Below, piece by piece: positions 33,871 to 43,976 of a DNA stretch of 64,000 nt. The position numbers and the translations under genes are program-made. Under the pieces are notes generated by a model. It was not told the DNA's origin. It searched no databases and saw nothing but the letters and a program-made list of their open reading frames with translations. The stretch is taken from the NCBI RefSeq assembly GCF_003339865.1, contig NZ_QPKV01000015.1:1-64000 (forward strand). Direction: 5' to 3'. Source of the stretch: Pedobacter chinensis (GTDB lineage Bacteria; Bacteroidota; Bacteroidia; Sphingobacteriales; Sphingobacteriaceae). How positions within the stretch are numbered: the stretch's first letter is position 1; each line of letters starts with the position of its first letter.

Positions 33871-34783
33871 GATTATCATAACAGGAGCTTCCGGTTTTGT
33901 AGGCAAAAATATTGTCGATTACCTGGGAAATCAAAATGTTGAATGTCTGGATCGGTTACAGCTTCAACATTTGAATAGTTCAACGCTGCAAAATGCTGCA
34001 GCCGTTGTTCATCTTGCCGGTAAAGCTCATGATATAAAAAATGTTGGTAATCCTGATGATTATTATACGGTTAATTTTGAATTAACCAAGGAATTATATA
34101 ATGCCTTTCTTCAGTCGGATGCAAAAAAATTTATTTTCATTAGTTCTGTAAAAGCTGTAGCAGATACTGTTGATGGAGTTTTAACCGAAGCCATTATTCC
34201 CTCGCCGCAAACACACTATGGCAAGTCGAAGTTAATGGCTGAAGAATATATCATTGCCCAACAATTGCCAGCTAACAAGTTTTATTATATTTTAAGACCA
34301 AGCATGATTCATGGCCCTGGCAACAAAGGCAATCTTAACCTATTATATCAGGTAGTGAAAAGAGACATCCCTTATCCGTTCGCTGCTTTTCAAAATAAAA
34401 GGACTTTCCTGAGTGTAAAAAATCTATGTTTTGTAATAAAAGAATTGATCGATCAAAAAGAAATTCCTTCTGGCGTTTACCACATTGCAGATGACGAATC
34501 ATTATCAACTACAGACGTAGTACGTGTTTTGGCACAATCTATGGGTAAAAAGCCAAAGCTATGGAAAATTTCAAAATCATTGATTAGCAGCATTGCAAGA
34601 GTTGGCAATTGGTTGAGATTACCTTTGAACACTGAAAGGCTATATAAATTAACTGGCGATTATGTGGTAAGTAATCTTAAAATAATGCAGGCTTTAAACG
34701 TTAAGCTTCCGGTAAAAGCTAAAGAAGGACTAATTGAAACGGCAAATTCTTTGAGCAATCCAAAAAAAGACAACGAAAGATAA
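33860..34783 (+). CDS. NAD-dependent epimerase/dehydratase (SDR) 1
   Basis: A 307-residue extended SDR protein. The cofactor loop is TGASGFVG, followed by HLAGKAHDI, the strand FIFISSVKAV and the catalytic YGKSK (YxxxK). It begins with TTG, overlapping the preceding gene by 11 bases. Together with the second SDR and the WecA-like gene it resembles the wbpV-wbpL order of Pseudomonas, in which WbpV is a 4-reductase giving UDP-QuiNAc. Which of the two SDRs would do this is not clear. Confidence 0.82.
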   Translation: MKAKIIITGASGFVGKNIVDYLGNQNVECLDRLQLQHLNSSTLQNAAAVVHLAGKAHDIKNVGNPDDYYTVNFELTKELYNAFLQSDAKKFIFISSVKAVADTVDGVLTEAIIPSPQTHYGKSKLMAEEYIIAQQLPANKFYYILRPSMIHGPGNKGNLNLLYQVVKRDIPYPFAAFQNKRTFLSVKNLCFVIKELIDQKEIPSGVYHIADDESLSTTDVVRVLAQSMGKKPKLWKISKSLISSIARVGNWLRLPLNTERLYKLTGDYVVSNLKIMQALNVKLPVKAKEGLIETANSLSNPKKDNER

Positions 34784-34828
34784 ACATATATATGTAGCAC
34801 AAATGGACATCACATAATTATATTTTAG

Positions 34829-35767
34829 ATGGCAGGAATTCGCTCAACAGACCAAGTATTTAGCACTTGTTTATTAACTGGTGGAAATGGGTATTTAGGC
34901 AAACATATCCAACAACATCTAAGCGCATGTAATTTTGAGATTTCCACACTTGGACGAAGAACAACCAATACATATACTGTTGATCTTTCTACCGAAGTTC
35001 CTATCATTGATCGGGCTTTTGAAATTATTGTCCACTGCGCTGGCAAGGCACATAGCTTTCCCAGAAATCAAAAGCAAAAACAAGCTTTCTTTGATGTTAA
35101 TGTAACAGGCACGAAAAACCTATTAAGTGCTTTAGAAGCAGCACCTGTGCTGCCCCGGCATTTTGTATTTATGAGTTCTGTTTCTGTTTATGGGCTTAAC
35201 CAAGGCCTCGGAGTTAGTGAAGAGCAGCCTTTGCAGTCTCAATATCCGTATGGCCGGAGCAAAATCGAGGCTGAGAAACTGATCATATCATGGTGCGAAC
35301 AACATGGTGTTACCTACCTTATTTTACGTCTTCCCCTGCTCGCCGGAAACAATCCGCCAGGCAATTTAAAGATGATGATCAAAGGGATCAAAAAAGGATA
35401 TTACTTTAATATTTCAAAAGAATCAATCCGAAAGAGCATTGTAATGGCAGAAGATGTAGCTAAAATAATTCCTAAAAGCCTTAAAACAACGGGTATATTT
35501 AACTTAACTGATGGTTATCATCCATCTTTTCAAGAATTGGCAAATTTAATTGCTGAACAACTCAATTATCCGTTACCTAAAAGTATTCCGAAATGGATTA
35601 GCAAGATGCTTATTTTTTCCGCCAAAAAATTTGGCTTTATATCACCAATAAATGCGTATAAGTTTCAGAAGTTAACATCAAGTTTAACTTTTGACGATTC
35701 TAAAGCAAGAGAAATTTTGGGCTGGAACCCAGGTAAAGTGCTTGAAAAATTTAAAATAAAGGATTAA
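34829..35767 (+). CDS. NAD-dependent epimerase/dehydratase (SDR) 2, WbpV-like
   Basis: A 312-residue extended SDR protein with LLTGGNGYLGKHI, HCAGKAHSFP, FMSSVSVYG and YPYGRSK carrying the catalytic Tyr and Lys. It is similar in plan to SDR 1 and directly precedes the initiating transferase gene. Such enzymes act as 4-epimerases or 4-reductases on UDP-hexosamines. By position it is the better WbpV candidate. No 4,6-dehydratase of the WbpM type is in the window, so its substrate would come from elsewhere. Confidence 0.82.
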   Translation: MAGIRSTDQVFSTCLLTGGNGYLGKHIQQHLSACNFEISTLGRRTTNTYTVDLSTEVPIIDRAFEIIVHCAGKAHSFPRNQKQKQAFFDVNVTGTKNLLSALEAAPVLPRHFVFMSSVSVYGLNQGLGVSEEQPLQSQYPYGRSKIEAEKLIISWCEQHGVTYLILRLPLLAGNNPPGNLKMMIKGIKKGYYFNISKESIRKSIVMAEDVAKIIPKSLKTTGIFNLTDGYHPSFQELANLIAEQLNYPLPKSIPKWISKMLIFSAKKFGFISPINAYKFQKLTSSLTFDDSKAREILGWNPGKVLEKFKIKD

Positions 35768-35783
35768 CTACGAAAAACACCTA

Positions 35784-36767
35784 ATGACAATATTTATTAG
35801 TACTATCTTTTTACTGCTTTTTTTTCTTATTGAACTATTATATTTCAAAATCGCGAGTCACTACAATATCATAGACAAACCGAATTTCCGTAGTTCCCAT
35901 AGTAACATCACTATTAGAGGCGGTGGGATTATATTTGCCATAGGAATGCTGATTTACTTTGTTGCATTTGGTTTTAGCTACCCATATTTTATTTTAGGAC
36001 TACTAATCATCAGTGCGGTCAGTTTTGTGGATGATATTAAGCCAGTTAGTAATAAATTAAGGATAATATGTCATTTTTTTGCAGTATTGCTACTGTTTTT
36101 TCAAACTGGAATGCTCGATCTTCCAATTTACCTTGTGGCACTCTCATTTGTAATTGTAATTGGTATCATCAATGCGATCAATTTTATGGATGGTATTAAC
36201 GGATTAACTGGTATTTATGCCTTTGTTACACTGATCACTTTGTATTACCTAAATAACTATATTGATACGGATTTTGTAGCTAATGACCTCATTATAGTGG
36301 CTATTCTTTCTGTTATAGTTTTTTTGTTCTTTAATCTTCGCATAAAGGCCAAAAGTTTTGCAGGCGATGTTGGCAGTGTAGGAATTGCTTTTATTCTTGT
36401 CTTTTTAATTGGAAGCCTGATTATCATGTCTCAAAACTTAAATTACTTGTTGCTTCTTTTACTTTATGGTCTGGATTCTATTACAACCATTGTTTTTCGT
36501 TTAATGCGAAAAGAAAATATTTTTAGTGCTCACCGATCTCATTTTTACCAGTTTTTAGCCAATGAAAAAAACATACCGCATCCTTTGGTTGCAATTGGCT
36601 ATGCTATTGTTCAATTGTTGTTTAATGGAGCACTAATTATAGTTAAACCCAGTTACAGTTTAGCTATAATATATGTAATATTAGTTGGTACTTTATTCAT
36701 TATGCTGAGGTTTTTGTTAGAAGGGAAAAAGCGATTACTCGAAGCTGTGTTACCTGACAAAATGTAA
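35784..36767 (+). CDS. WecA/WbpL-type undecaprenyl-phosphate sugar transferase
   Basis: A 327-residue polytopic phosphoglycosyltransferase of the MraY/WecA family with about ten membrane segments. It has the Asp-rich VSFVDDIKPVSN loop, NAINFMDGINGLTG, the AGDVGSVG motif and HRSHFYQFLA near the C-terminus, as in WecA. It should transfer a HexNAc-1-phosphate to undecaprenyl phosphate and so begin repeat-unit assembly. It is the only recognisable initiating enzyme in the window and may serve more than one polymer. Confidence 0.9.
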   Translation: MTIFISTIFLLLFFLIELLYFKIASHYNIIDKPNFRSSHSNITIRGGGIIFAIGMLIYFVAFGFSYPYFILGLLIISAVSFVDDIKPVSNKLRIICHFFAVLLLFFQTGMLDLPIYLVALSFVIVIGIINAINFMDGINGLTGIYAFVTLITLYYLNNYIDTDFVANDLIIVAILSVIVFLFFNLRIKAKSFAGDVGSVGIAFILVFLIGSLIIMSQNLNYLLLLLLYGLDSITTIVFRLMRKENIFSAHRSHFYQFLANEKNIPHPLVAIGYAIVQLLFNGALIIVKPSYSLAIIYVILVGTLFIMLRFLLEGKKRLLEAVLPDKM

Positions 36768-36911
36768 TTGTGGCTAAAACTTATAAATCAGTAAGTTGAG
36801 ATCAGTTGTTATACAAGGGTTTTATAAATATGGATTTTTAGTTATATTAGCAATTAAAATCATTGTGCAATTAGCATTTAGTGAGTTTTCATCATCAAAG
36901 ACGGGGTTTAA

Positions 36912-37964
36912 ATGAGGTTGTTATATGATAATTTAATCTATTATTTGCAGAAAAATGGAGGTATTTCTACTTATTGGTATGAACTCACTGTTAGATTTCT
37001 GAAAGAAGATAGGGTTTTTCTTAATTTTTATGAACCTAATCAAAAAACAGCAAACATTTTGAGACAGCAATTGCCTATCTCAAAAGAACAAATTATAGAT
37101 AGGGCTAATCTTTTCACACTTTTGGACCGATTTGTTAAACTTCCAGCCTATAACAAACCTCATATTTTTCATTCCAGCTATTTTAGAACCCCTGTTAAAG
37201 CTTCAAATACAATTGTAGTTACTACTGTACACGATTTTACCCACGAAAAATATTACCGGGGACCAAGGTTATGGCTCCATAAATATCTAAAAGATGCAGC
37301 TATAAAGGCAAGCGATTGTATTATTACTGTTTCTAAGCATACAAAAAATGATTTATTAAATAGCTATCCACACCTTCAAGAATCAATGGTAAAAGTAATT
37401 GCTAATGGAGCATCTGCTGATTTTCAAATCTTGGAAAATGGAGATACTGACTTTAAAAACCCTTTTTTTCTTTTCGTAGGTGCTAGGGAATATTACAAGA
37501 ATTTTGATTTTGCAGTAAATTTAACAACAGTTTGTAAAGATTTTTATCTGTATATTGTCGGAAACCCACTTACTGCAAAAGAGCATCAATTGCTGAAAAA
37601 AAAGTTGGGTAACCGGTTCCTTGTATTTCCAAATATAGATAAGGCCAAGCTCAATTCTTTGTATAATACCGCTTTCTGCCTACTTTATCCTTCTTCTAAC
37701 GAAGGCTTTGGAATCCCAATTTTAGAAGCTATGCAAGCTGGCTGCCCTTTTATCGCATTACATGCTTCTTCCATACCGGAAGTAGCTGGACAGGCAGGCG
37801 TATTATTGCAAGCATTAAGCATAGAGGAAGCCCTTTGTGCCATCGACATAATTGGTAATCGCAGAACAGAAATTGTTGATAAAGGACTTGAGCAAGCAAA
37901 AAAATTTTCTTGGGATAATTGTTTTAAAGAAACTTATAGCTTATATAGATCTTTAGCCTCATGA
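36912..37964 (+). CDS. GT4 family glycosyltransferase
   Basis: A 350-residue GT-B enzyme. It has NGGISTYWYELT near the start, TVHDFTHEKY, FVGAREYYKNFD and the donor-site motif SSNEGFGIPILEAM with its Glu pair, followed by SSIPEVAGQAG. The EGFGIPxLEAM form is seen in mannosyltransferases, among others. It starts segment B after a 144-bp gap and its stop overlaps the next start by 4 bases. Confidence 0.87.
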   Translation: MRLLYDNLIYYLQKNGGISTYWYELTVRFLKEDRVFLNFYEPNQKTANILRQQLPISKEQIIDRANLFTLLDRFVKLPAYNKPHIFHSSYFRTPVKASNTIVVTTVHDFTHEKYYRGPRLWLHKYLKDAAIKASDCIITVSKHTKNDLLNSYPHLQESMVKVIANGASADFQILENGDTDFKNPFFLFVGAREYYKNFDFAVNLTTVCKDFYLYIVGNPLTAKEHQLLKKKLGNRFLVFPNIDKAKLNSLYNTAFCLLYPSSNEGFGIPILEAMQAGCPFIALHASSIPEVAGQAGVLLQALSIEEALCAIDIIGNRRTEIVDKGLEQAKKFSWDNCFKETYSLYRSLAS

Positions 37965-38716
37965 CCATTAGTATTATTACTGTAGTTTTTAATAATGAAT
38001 TGATTGGTTCGGCAATACAGTCTGTTATTGATCAAGATTATAAAGATATTGAGTATGTCGTGATCGATGGTGGGTCAACAGACGGCACACTTGATATCAT
38101 CAACAATTTCCGTAAAGACATAGATATACTCGTTTCAGAACCAGATAAGGGTATTTACGATGCACTAAATAAAGGCATTCAGCTTGCTAAAGGCCAAATT
38201 GTTGGTATTATGAATGCTGATGATCTGTTTGCTGACAATCAGGTTTTAAGTAGAGTGGCTGCAAAATTTAAAAATGAGCCCAATGTAGACGCCTTTTATG
38301 CGGATATTGTGTTTACAGATAGGCAGGATACGCAGAAAATTAAACGTTATTATTCTTCAGAGAAATTTAGGCCTTGGATGTTTAGATTTGGTACAGCGCC
38401 AGCTCATCCTTCATTTTATTCCAAAAGGTCACTTTTTCAAAAGCATGGAGCATATTCAACAGATTTTGATATATCGGGAGATTTTGATTTATTGCTTAGG
38501 TTTCTACTTATTCATAAGGTTAAGGCAAAGTATGTTAAGGATGTATGGGTAAAAATGCGGCAAGGAGGAATAAGTACTTCAGGCTTTGCAAGTATCAAAA
38601 AGCAAAACAATGAAATTATTCAATCGTGTAGGAATCATGGTGTTGCAACCAGTATTCCACTTGTGTATTCAAAATACTTATTTAAGTGGTGGGGCTTTAT
38701 CTTCAAAAAAAGCTAA
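37961..38716 (+). CDS. Family 2 glycosyltransferase
   Basis: A 251-residue GT-A enzyme with SIITVVFNNE, VIDGGSTDGT, SEPDKGIYDALNKGI and the metal site GIMNADDLF, then FYSKRSLFQKHGAYS. This pattern is that of WcaA/WbbD-like enzymes. It overlaps the upstream GT4 gene (ATGA) and lies 3 bases before flippase 2. The sugar is unknown. Confidence 0.85.
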   Translation: MTISIITVVFNNELIGSAIQSVIDQDYKDIEYVVIDGGSTDGTLDIINNFRKDIDILVSEPDKGIYDALNKGIQLAKGQIVGIMNADDLFADNQVLSRVAAKFKNEPNVDAFYADIVFTDRQDTQKIKRYYSSEKFRPWMFRFGTAPAHPSFYSKRSLFQKHGAYSTDFDISGDFDLLLRFLLIHKVKAKYVKDVWVKMRQGGISTSGFASIKKQNNEIIQSCRNHGVATSIPLVYSKYLFKWWGFIFKKS

Positions 38717-38719
38717 ACC

Positions 38720-40174
38720 ATGGGAGTTTTAAGGAAAAATGCGGCCTACAATATCGTGTTAGCCCTAACTCAGGTTCTTTTTCCAATAATTACCTTCCCT
38801 TATGCATCCAGAGTATTAGGGCCAGAGGCATTAGGGGCCGTTAGTTTTGCAGACAATTTTACCATATATTTTTTGATATTGTCTGGGCTTGGCATTCCAT
38901 TATATGGTGTTAGAGAAGTGGCCCGGGCAAAACATGATTCCAAATTGCTCGGCAAAACATTTTCAGAATTGTTCTCTATTCATGCAATGAGCGCTATTAT
39001 AGCTACGGGCATCCTTTTTCTGATCAGTTGGTATATTGATAAACTTCATTCAAATTTTGCGTTATATCAAATTGGGATGGCTATTTTGATGGGAAGCATT
39101 TTCATATCCGAATGGTTTTTCCAGGGCATGGAAGAATTCCGTTATATTACATTAAGGACAGTTTTAATCAGACTTTTAACAATCTCCTTGATGTTTCTTT
39201 TTGTACGTGGCCCCGAGGATAAAAACATATATTATGGTTTAAACCTTTTAATCGCTCTCATCTCCGGTGGATTCAATATGTACTTCATTACTAAACGGAT
39301 AAAAATTTCGTTTACGAACTTAGCAATCAAAAAACACCTCAAGCCACTTTTTCTTATTCTGGCAAGTGCTATGGTTACTACTATATATCTTGTTTTTGAC
39401 ACGGTTATTTTAGGTTTTTTAACAAACGACATAACAGTAGGTTATTACGCCGCGTCAATGCGTATCGCAAAAATCTCACTTTCTGTAATGGGGGCTGTAT
39501 CTCTCGCCCTATTACCTCGGCTCACACAAGCATTTTATCAACAAGATTATTCTACAGCCAACGGATTGCTAAACAAGTCTATACGTTTTGTTATTTTTCT
39601 CGGTATTCCCATTGCTATGGGGATTTTTTGTTTAGCGAATGAGGTTGTGAATGTTTTTGCCGGGAGCGATTATTTGCCTGCTGCGAATTCGTTAAGGATA
39701 TTATCCTGTATCGTGATTTTTGTGGGACTTGCTCAGGTATTTAGTAATCAAATTCTTTTGCCGTTAAAACAGGAAAGGAAAATTTTTTATGCCTCAATTG
39801 CTGGTGTTATCGTTAGTTTAATCCTTAATTTTATGTTAATCCCTATATTTAGGCATAATGGTGCTGCCATAAGTTCGCTATTAACGGAATTGGTAGTTGT
39901 TATCATTTTGTATATCTTCACAAGAACGCTATTTGTAGTATCCATGCCCGTTAGCCTATTGCTGAAGAGTCTATTTACCAGTAGCTTTTTTTTTCTGATC
40001 CGATACCTTGTGAGCCAGTTTACAGCACTTCCCATATTAGTTCTTACCTTTACAATTGGAATATGTGTAACCTTTTACATACTTGTACAGTTATTTATCT
40101 GGAAAAATAAGGATATGATTGAGGTTTTATCTGTATATCGTCCGTTAGGCTTTTTAAGTAGATTAATTGAGTAA
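38720..40174 (+). CDS. wzx: Wzx-type oligosaccharide flippase 2
   Basis: A 484-residue protein with 12-14 membrane segments. It has NAAYNIVLALTQVLFPIITF and YASRVLGPEALG near the start, and YAASMRIAK and PIAMGIFCLA in the middle, as in O-antigen and capsule flippases. It is clearly distinct from flippases 1 and 3, so it probably serves a different repeat unit. It is preceded by a family 2 transferase and followed by a DUF5672 gene. Confidence 0.9.
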   Translation: MGVLRKNAAYNIVLALTQVLFPIITFPYASRVLGPEALGAVSFADNFTIYFLILSGLGIPLYGVREVARAKHDSKLLGKTFSELFSIHAMSAIIATGILFLISWYIDKLHSNFALYQIGMAILMGSIFISEWFFQGMEEFRYITLRTVLIRLLTISLMFLFVRGPEDKNIYYGLNLLIALISGGFNMYFITKRIKISFTNLAIKKHLKPLFLILASAMVTTIYLVFDTVILGFLTNDITVGYYAASMRIAKISLSVMGAVSLALLPRLTQAFYQQDYSTANGLLNKSIRFVIFLGIPIAMGIFCLANEVVNVFAGSDYLPAANSLRILSCIVIFVGLAQVFSNQILLPLKQERKIFYASIAGVIVSLILNFMLIPIFRHNGAAISSLLTELVVVIILYIFTRTLFVVSMPVSLLLKSLFTSSFFFLIRYLVSQFTALPILVLTFTIGICVTFYILVQLFIWKNKDMIEVLSVYRPLGFLSRLIE

Positions 40175-40180
40175 AACGAT

Positions 40181-40990
40181 ATGAAGCGCGTCTGTATTGT
40201 TATTCCTATCTATAAAGAATCATTGAGTGCTTTTGAACAAATTTCGATTGAGCAATGCTTTCGTGTGCTTAATAAGCATGACATTTTTTTTGTTATTCCC
40301 AAGCGGTTGGAATTTGCGATGCTTAAAAACAAATTTATAAGGGAAAAAAAGGCGCAATATAAAATTTTTAAGGATCATTTTTTTTCTAGCCTTGGTGGAT
40401 ATAATAAGCTGATGAAGTTTCCCGGGTTTTATGGTGCGTTTCTCGATTTTAAATTTATGCTGATTTATCAGTTGGATGCGTTTGTATTTAGAGATGAATT
40501 GGATTATTGGTGCAACCAGAATTTCGATTATATCGGTGCTCCGTTCATAAAGGAAAGTGGCAATGAAGCAGGTGGTATCATTATTGGACAAGGAAATGGG
40601 GGGTTTAGTCTTCGGAGGATAGCCAGTTTTTATAAAATCGGTAGGCAGATTAAAAAACTCCAGTTCAAACACCCTTTTTTTTCTCCAAGTAAGCCTTTTT
40701 ATATTAATTTATGGAGAGATATTAAATATAATATGATTTATAATTTCTCATTTTATCCACTCCAACCAGTAGTCAACGAAGATATTTTCTGGGCGCAACT
40801 AATTCCATCAGCATTTGCCGATTTTCGTGTGCCTGAACCAATGCAAACCCTGCCTTTTAGCTTTGAAGTAAGTCCCGGTGCACTTTATATACTGAATGAA
40901 TACAAGCTGCCTTTTGGCTGTCATGGTTGGTGGAAATATGAGCCAGATTTTTGGGCTCGTTACATTAGGGAGGTTGGATATGAGATTTAG
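40181..40990 (+). CDS. DUF5672 family protein, probable transferase
   Basis: A 269-residue protein of the DUF5672 group. It starts VCIVIPIYKESLSAFE and has YQLDAFVFRDELDYWC, IGAPF, GNGGFSLRR and NEDIFWAQL. The QLDAFVF segment and the NGGFSLR motif are like the metal and acceptor sites of GT-A transferases, so an unclassified glycosyltransferase is likely. It overlaps the next gene by 11 bases. There is no membrane segment. Confidence 0.78.
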   Translation: MKRVCIVIPIYKESLSAFEQISIEQCFRVLNKHDIFFVIPKRLEFAMLKNKFIREKKAQYKIFKDHFFSSLGGYNKLMKFPGFYGAFLDFKFMLIYQLDAFVFRDELDYWCNQNFDYIGAPFIKESGNEAGGIIIGQGNGGFSLRRIASFYKIGRQIKKLQFKHPFFSPSKPFYINLWRDIKYNMIYNFSFYPLQPVVNEDIFWAQLIPSAFADFRVPEPMQTLPFSFEVSPGALYILNEYKLPFGCHGWWKYEPDFWARYIREVGYEI

Positions 40991-41957
40991 TAAAATTCAC
41001 TTGCTGGAATCTCAGGAAAAAGCATATTTTTTAGATGGTATAAAAGAGCTTTATAATACTATCCAAAAGGACAATTCGATTTTGATTACCAGAAAAATAG
41101 TAACCAACAGGCGAATAAAATCCTATCTTGTTCGCAAATTAGTCAGCGTACCTTGTCTTTTTGGTCTTAAATTTCGACTATGGAATAATAGAAAGGTGAA
41201 TTTTGCTGCACTGATAAGTGGCGACTTCAGTGTTCTGATTCCTCATGCGTTCTACTCGCAGCTAAATTTTGTTTATATGCACGATGTGTGGCCAAGGTTC
41301 CAATATTGGATTTTTCCATTGCTCGATCTGTTCAATATCAGGCATGTATTTTTCTCCTCTAAACAGGTATGGGCAGATCATCTGAAAAAATTTCCAAAGA
41401 GTCGGTGTCAGAGCATGTGGCTTCCAGAGGGTATAGATGCAAATGAATATTCTTTTAGGCCATATCACGAAAAAAAAATAGATGTGCTGGAATTTGGGAG
41501 AAGATATGAAAAATATCACCTGCTTATCAAAGACAGGTTGGGCGCTAATTCTAAATATCATGTGTATAAACATAAAGAATCAGATCTATTGTTTCAGGAG
41601 AAATCAGATTTAGTAGAGGCGCTTGCAGGGGCTAAAATTGTAATTTGCACTCCTTCAAATATTACGCACCCTGAACGTTCAGAATATATTTCTTCTATGA
41701 CTTTGCGCTATCTTCAGGCAATGGCTTCGAAATGTTTAATTGTTGGAATTACGCCGTTAGATATGCAAGAACTGTTCGACTACCAGACGATAGTGGAAAT
41801 AGACATGGAGAATGCCGCAGAACAATTGTTAGAAGTGCTCAGCAATTACGATTCTTATTTTCCTCTTATCGAAAGAAACTATTTGGAGGTCAGAAAAAAT
41901 CATCAGTGGATTAACCGTTGGGATATCATAAAACAAAAAATAGAAGAGGTAAAATGA
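40980..41957 (+). CDS. GT-B-like glycosyltransferase
   Basis: A 325-residue protein started at ATG 40980, inside the end of the DUF5672 gene; a longer frame would overlap that gene by 95 bases. It has DVWPRFQYWIF, WLPEGIDANEY, DVLEFGRRYEKYHLL and near the end EYISSMTLRYLQAMASK, a GT4-like donor site. The first half lacks clear family motifs. It is coupled to the following family 2 transferase by an ATGA overlap. Confidence 0.75.
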   Translation: MRFSKIHLLESQEKAYFLDGIKELYNTIQKDNSILITRKIVTNRRIKSYLVRKLVSVPCLFGLKFRLWNNRKVNFAALISGDFSVLIPHAFYSQLNFVYMHDVWPRFQYWIFPLLDLFNIRHVFFSSKQVWADHLKKFPKSRCQSMWLPEGIDANEYSFRPYHEKKIDVLEFGRRYEKYHLLIKDRLGANSKYHVYKHKESDLLFQEKSDLVEALAGAKIVICTPSNITHPERSEYISSMTLRYLQAMASKCLIVGITPLDMQELFDYQTIVEIDMENAAEQLLEVLSNYDSYFPLIERNYLEVRKNHQWINRWDIIKQKIEEVK

Positions 41958-42892
41958 GTTTTCCGCTAGTATCCATCATTATTCCAACATATAATTACGG
42001 ACATTTCATATTAGATGCGCTCCGTAGTATATCGGCGCAAAGCTATACTAATTGGGAGTGTATCATTATAGACGATGGCTCAACTGATGATACCGCATCG
42101 ATTGTAGCAGAATATATTACAACACATGCCAATCAACATTTTGAATATATTTATATTAGCAATGCGGGATCATCTAATGCCAGAAACATTGGTGTGGAGA
42201 AATCAAAAGGGGTTTATTTACAATTTTTGGATGCAGATGATTTATTACAAGCAGATAAACTGGCTATTCAGGTTAAGGTTATGAAGTCCGAATATTGCGC
42301 GCTGGTTTTTTCAAAATCGATTTTTTTTAGTAGCAGTAATGCCATAAAAAGAATTTATCAAGATAAATACCCTGCTGGTTTTCTGGCAACTAAAACGCTA
42401 AATGGGATTGATCTTGTAAAATCACTCATAACGAATAATATTTTTCCTATTAGTAGTGCTCTTGTACATAAAGCGCTTGTAAAGAATGCCGGAATGTTCG
42501 ATGCAGGTTCGAATAATAATGAAGATTGGCTGATATGGTTTAAAATAGCCCTTCTCAGACCAATTTTTGTTTTTGACGACTCAAAAGCGACAGGAACTGA
42601 AATCAGAATACATCCGCATAGTATGATGGGTGGGAAAAGAAAAATGTTTGAGGGAGAGGTTTTTGTGAGAAATCAAATCGATAGTATGCTCAAAGATCAA
42701 TTTAAGGATGATGAGATAAATGTACTAAAGAAATATAACCAGGATTTGTTAGCATTACACCGTATTCGGTCTCTTGATATAATTTCTGGTTCAAAACATG
42801 TATTAATGAGATTTATACATTCTCCTATCCGAAATTTCAGGCTATTATACATGGCATGTTTTAAACTAACAATAAGGGTTTTGAAAAAATAA
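41954..42892 (+). CDS. Family 2 glycosyltransferase
   Basis: A 312-residue GT-A enzyme. SIIIPTYNYGHFI opens it, then IIDDGSTDDTA, NAGSSNARNIGVEKSKG and the DxD site QFLDADDLLQ. The C-terminal part (about 240-312) is helical and basic and may contact the membrane. The ATG at 41954 overlaps the previous stop. The sugar and linkage cannot be named. Confidence 0.86.
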   Translation: MSFPLVSIIIPTYNYGHFILDALRSISAQSYTNWECIIIDDGSTDDTASIVAEYITTHANQHFEYIYISNAGSSNARNIGVEKSKGVYLQFLDADDLLQADKLAIQVKVMKSEYCALVFSKSIFFSSSNAIKRIYQDKYPAGFLATKTLNGIDLVKSLITNNIFPISSALVHKALVKNAGMFDAGSNNNEDWLIWFKIALLRPIFVFDDSKATGTEIRIHPHSMMGGKRKMFEGEVFVRNQIDSMLKDQFKDDEINVLKKYNQDLLALHRIRSLDIISGSKHVLMRFIHSPIRNFRLLYMACFKLTIRVLKK

Positions 42893-42896
42893 TCGA

Positions 42897-43856
42897 ATGG
42901 GAATTAAACTGATTATTTTAATGGCTACCTATAATGGTGCGAAGTATTTGAGACAGCAACTTGACAGCATAAAACTTCAAACTTACCGGGATTGGGAATT
43001 GTATATTCGTGATGATCAATCTACAGATGAAACACCGGTAATTTTACAATCGTATGCTGCTAAAGACAAGAGGATTAAATTATTGGATATAGCGGGCCCA
43101 CATGGATCTCCAGGGCTTAACTTCAGTGTATTGTTTAATTATGTGAGCACAAAAAAAAACGACTATATTATGTTTGCAGATCAAGATGATGTTTGGAATT
43201 TAGATAAAATAGCAGTTTCCCTAAGTTTTATACAGGCATTAGAGCAAAAAGAAGCTAATGATTTGCCATTATTGGTTTACAGTAATTTTCAGTTTGTAGA
43301 TGAGAAAACTTCAGTTCTTCATCAAGAATTACCCATGCCTTCAGAATTAATTATGCCTGTTTTACTTACAGCCAACTATGCTTATGGTTGTACAATGATG
43401 CTAAACCAAGCATTAGTTAATAAAATCAAGGTAATACCAGAAACCGCTGAGTTTCATGACTATTGGATTTCACTTGTAGCTTGTGTATTTGGAAAGGCGG
43501 TGCTCTTACCGCAGAAGCTACTAAAATATCGGCAGCATAATAGAAACGCAAGTACGAATGTTTATAGTCGTTCTATTGCATCTCGATTTCGACGATATAT
43601 ATACCGTCCAGCCGATCGATTACCTTTTTTAACCAGACAGCATAAAATGATTGGTGTTTTTTTTAAGACATATCAAAACGACTTAACTCAAGCAATGTCC
43701 TTTTTGATAAAGGAGTATCTTAAGGCTTTTAACCAAAGTAATGTTGCGTTATTGAGTTTCATGCTGAGGAAAAAGCTTAGAATGGTGGGTTTATTGCAAA
43801 CTTTTGCTCATTTTTATATTGTAATCTACCTTAGAAAAAAAATTATTTCAGTTTAG
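42897..43856 (+). CDS. Family 2 glycosyltransferase, rhamnosyltransferase-like
   Basis: A 319-residue GT-A enzyme with LIILMATYNGAKYLRQQLDSI, YIRDDQSTDET and the site YIMFADQDDVWNLDKI, which is typical of RfbN/RgpB-like rhamnosyltransferases. A9 at 43151-43159 is a homopolymer in the reading frame. It is the last of the segment B transferases and is followed by a 120-bp gap with a 7-bp inverted repeat (43928-43934 with 43953-43959). Confidence 0.84.
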   Translation: MGIKLIILMATYNGAKYLRQQLDSIKLQTYRDWELYIRDDQSTDETPVILQSYAAKDKRIKLLDIAGPHGSPGLNFSVLFNYVSTKKNDYIMFADQDDVWNLDKIAVSLSFIQALEQKEANDLPLLVYSNFQFVDEKTSVLHQELPMPSELIMPVLLTANYAYGCTMMLNQALVNKIKVIPETAEFHDYWISLVACVFGKAVLLPQKLLKYRQHNRNASTNVYSRSIASRFRRYIYRPADRLPFLTRQHKMIGVFFKTYQNDLTQAMSFLIKEYLKAFNQSNVALLSFMLRKKLRMVGLLQTFAHFYIVIYLRKKIISV

Positions 43857-43976
43857 CATGGTTTTTGCCCCTATGGAAAACGCCTGGAATATTGTTTTTT
43901 AAAAGCTTAAAATTAAATATGAACAAATTCTCAAAAAAATTAATTTAGCAACTTGAGAAACATTTACTAATTAAAT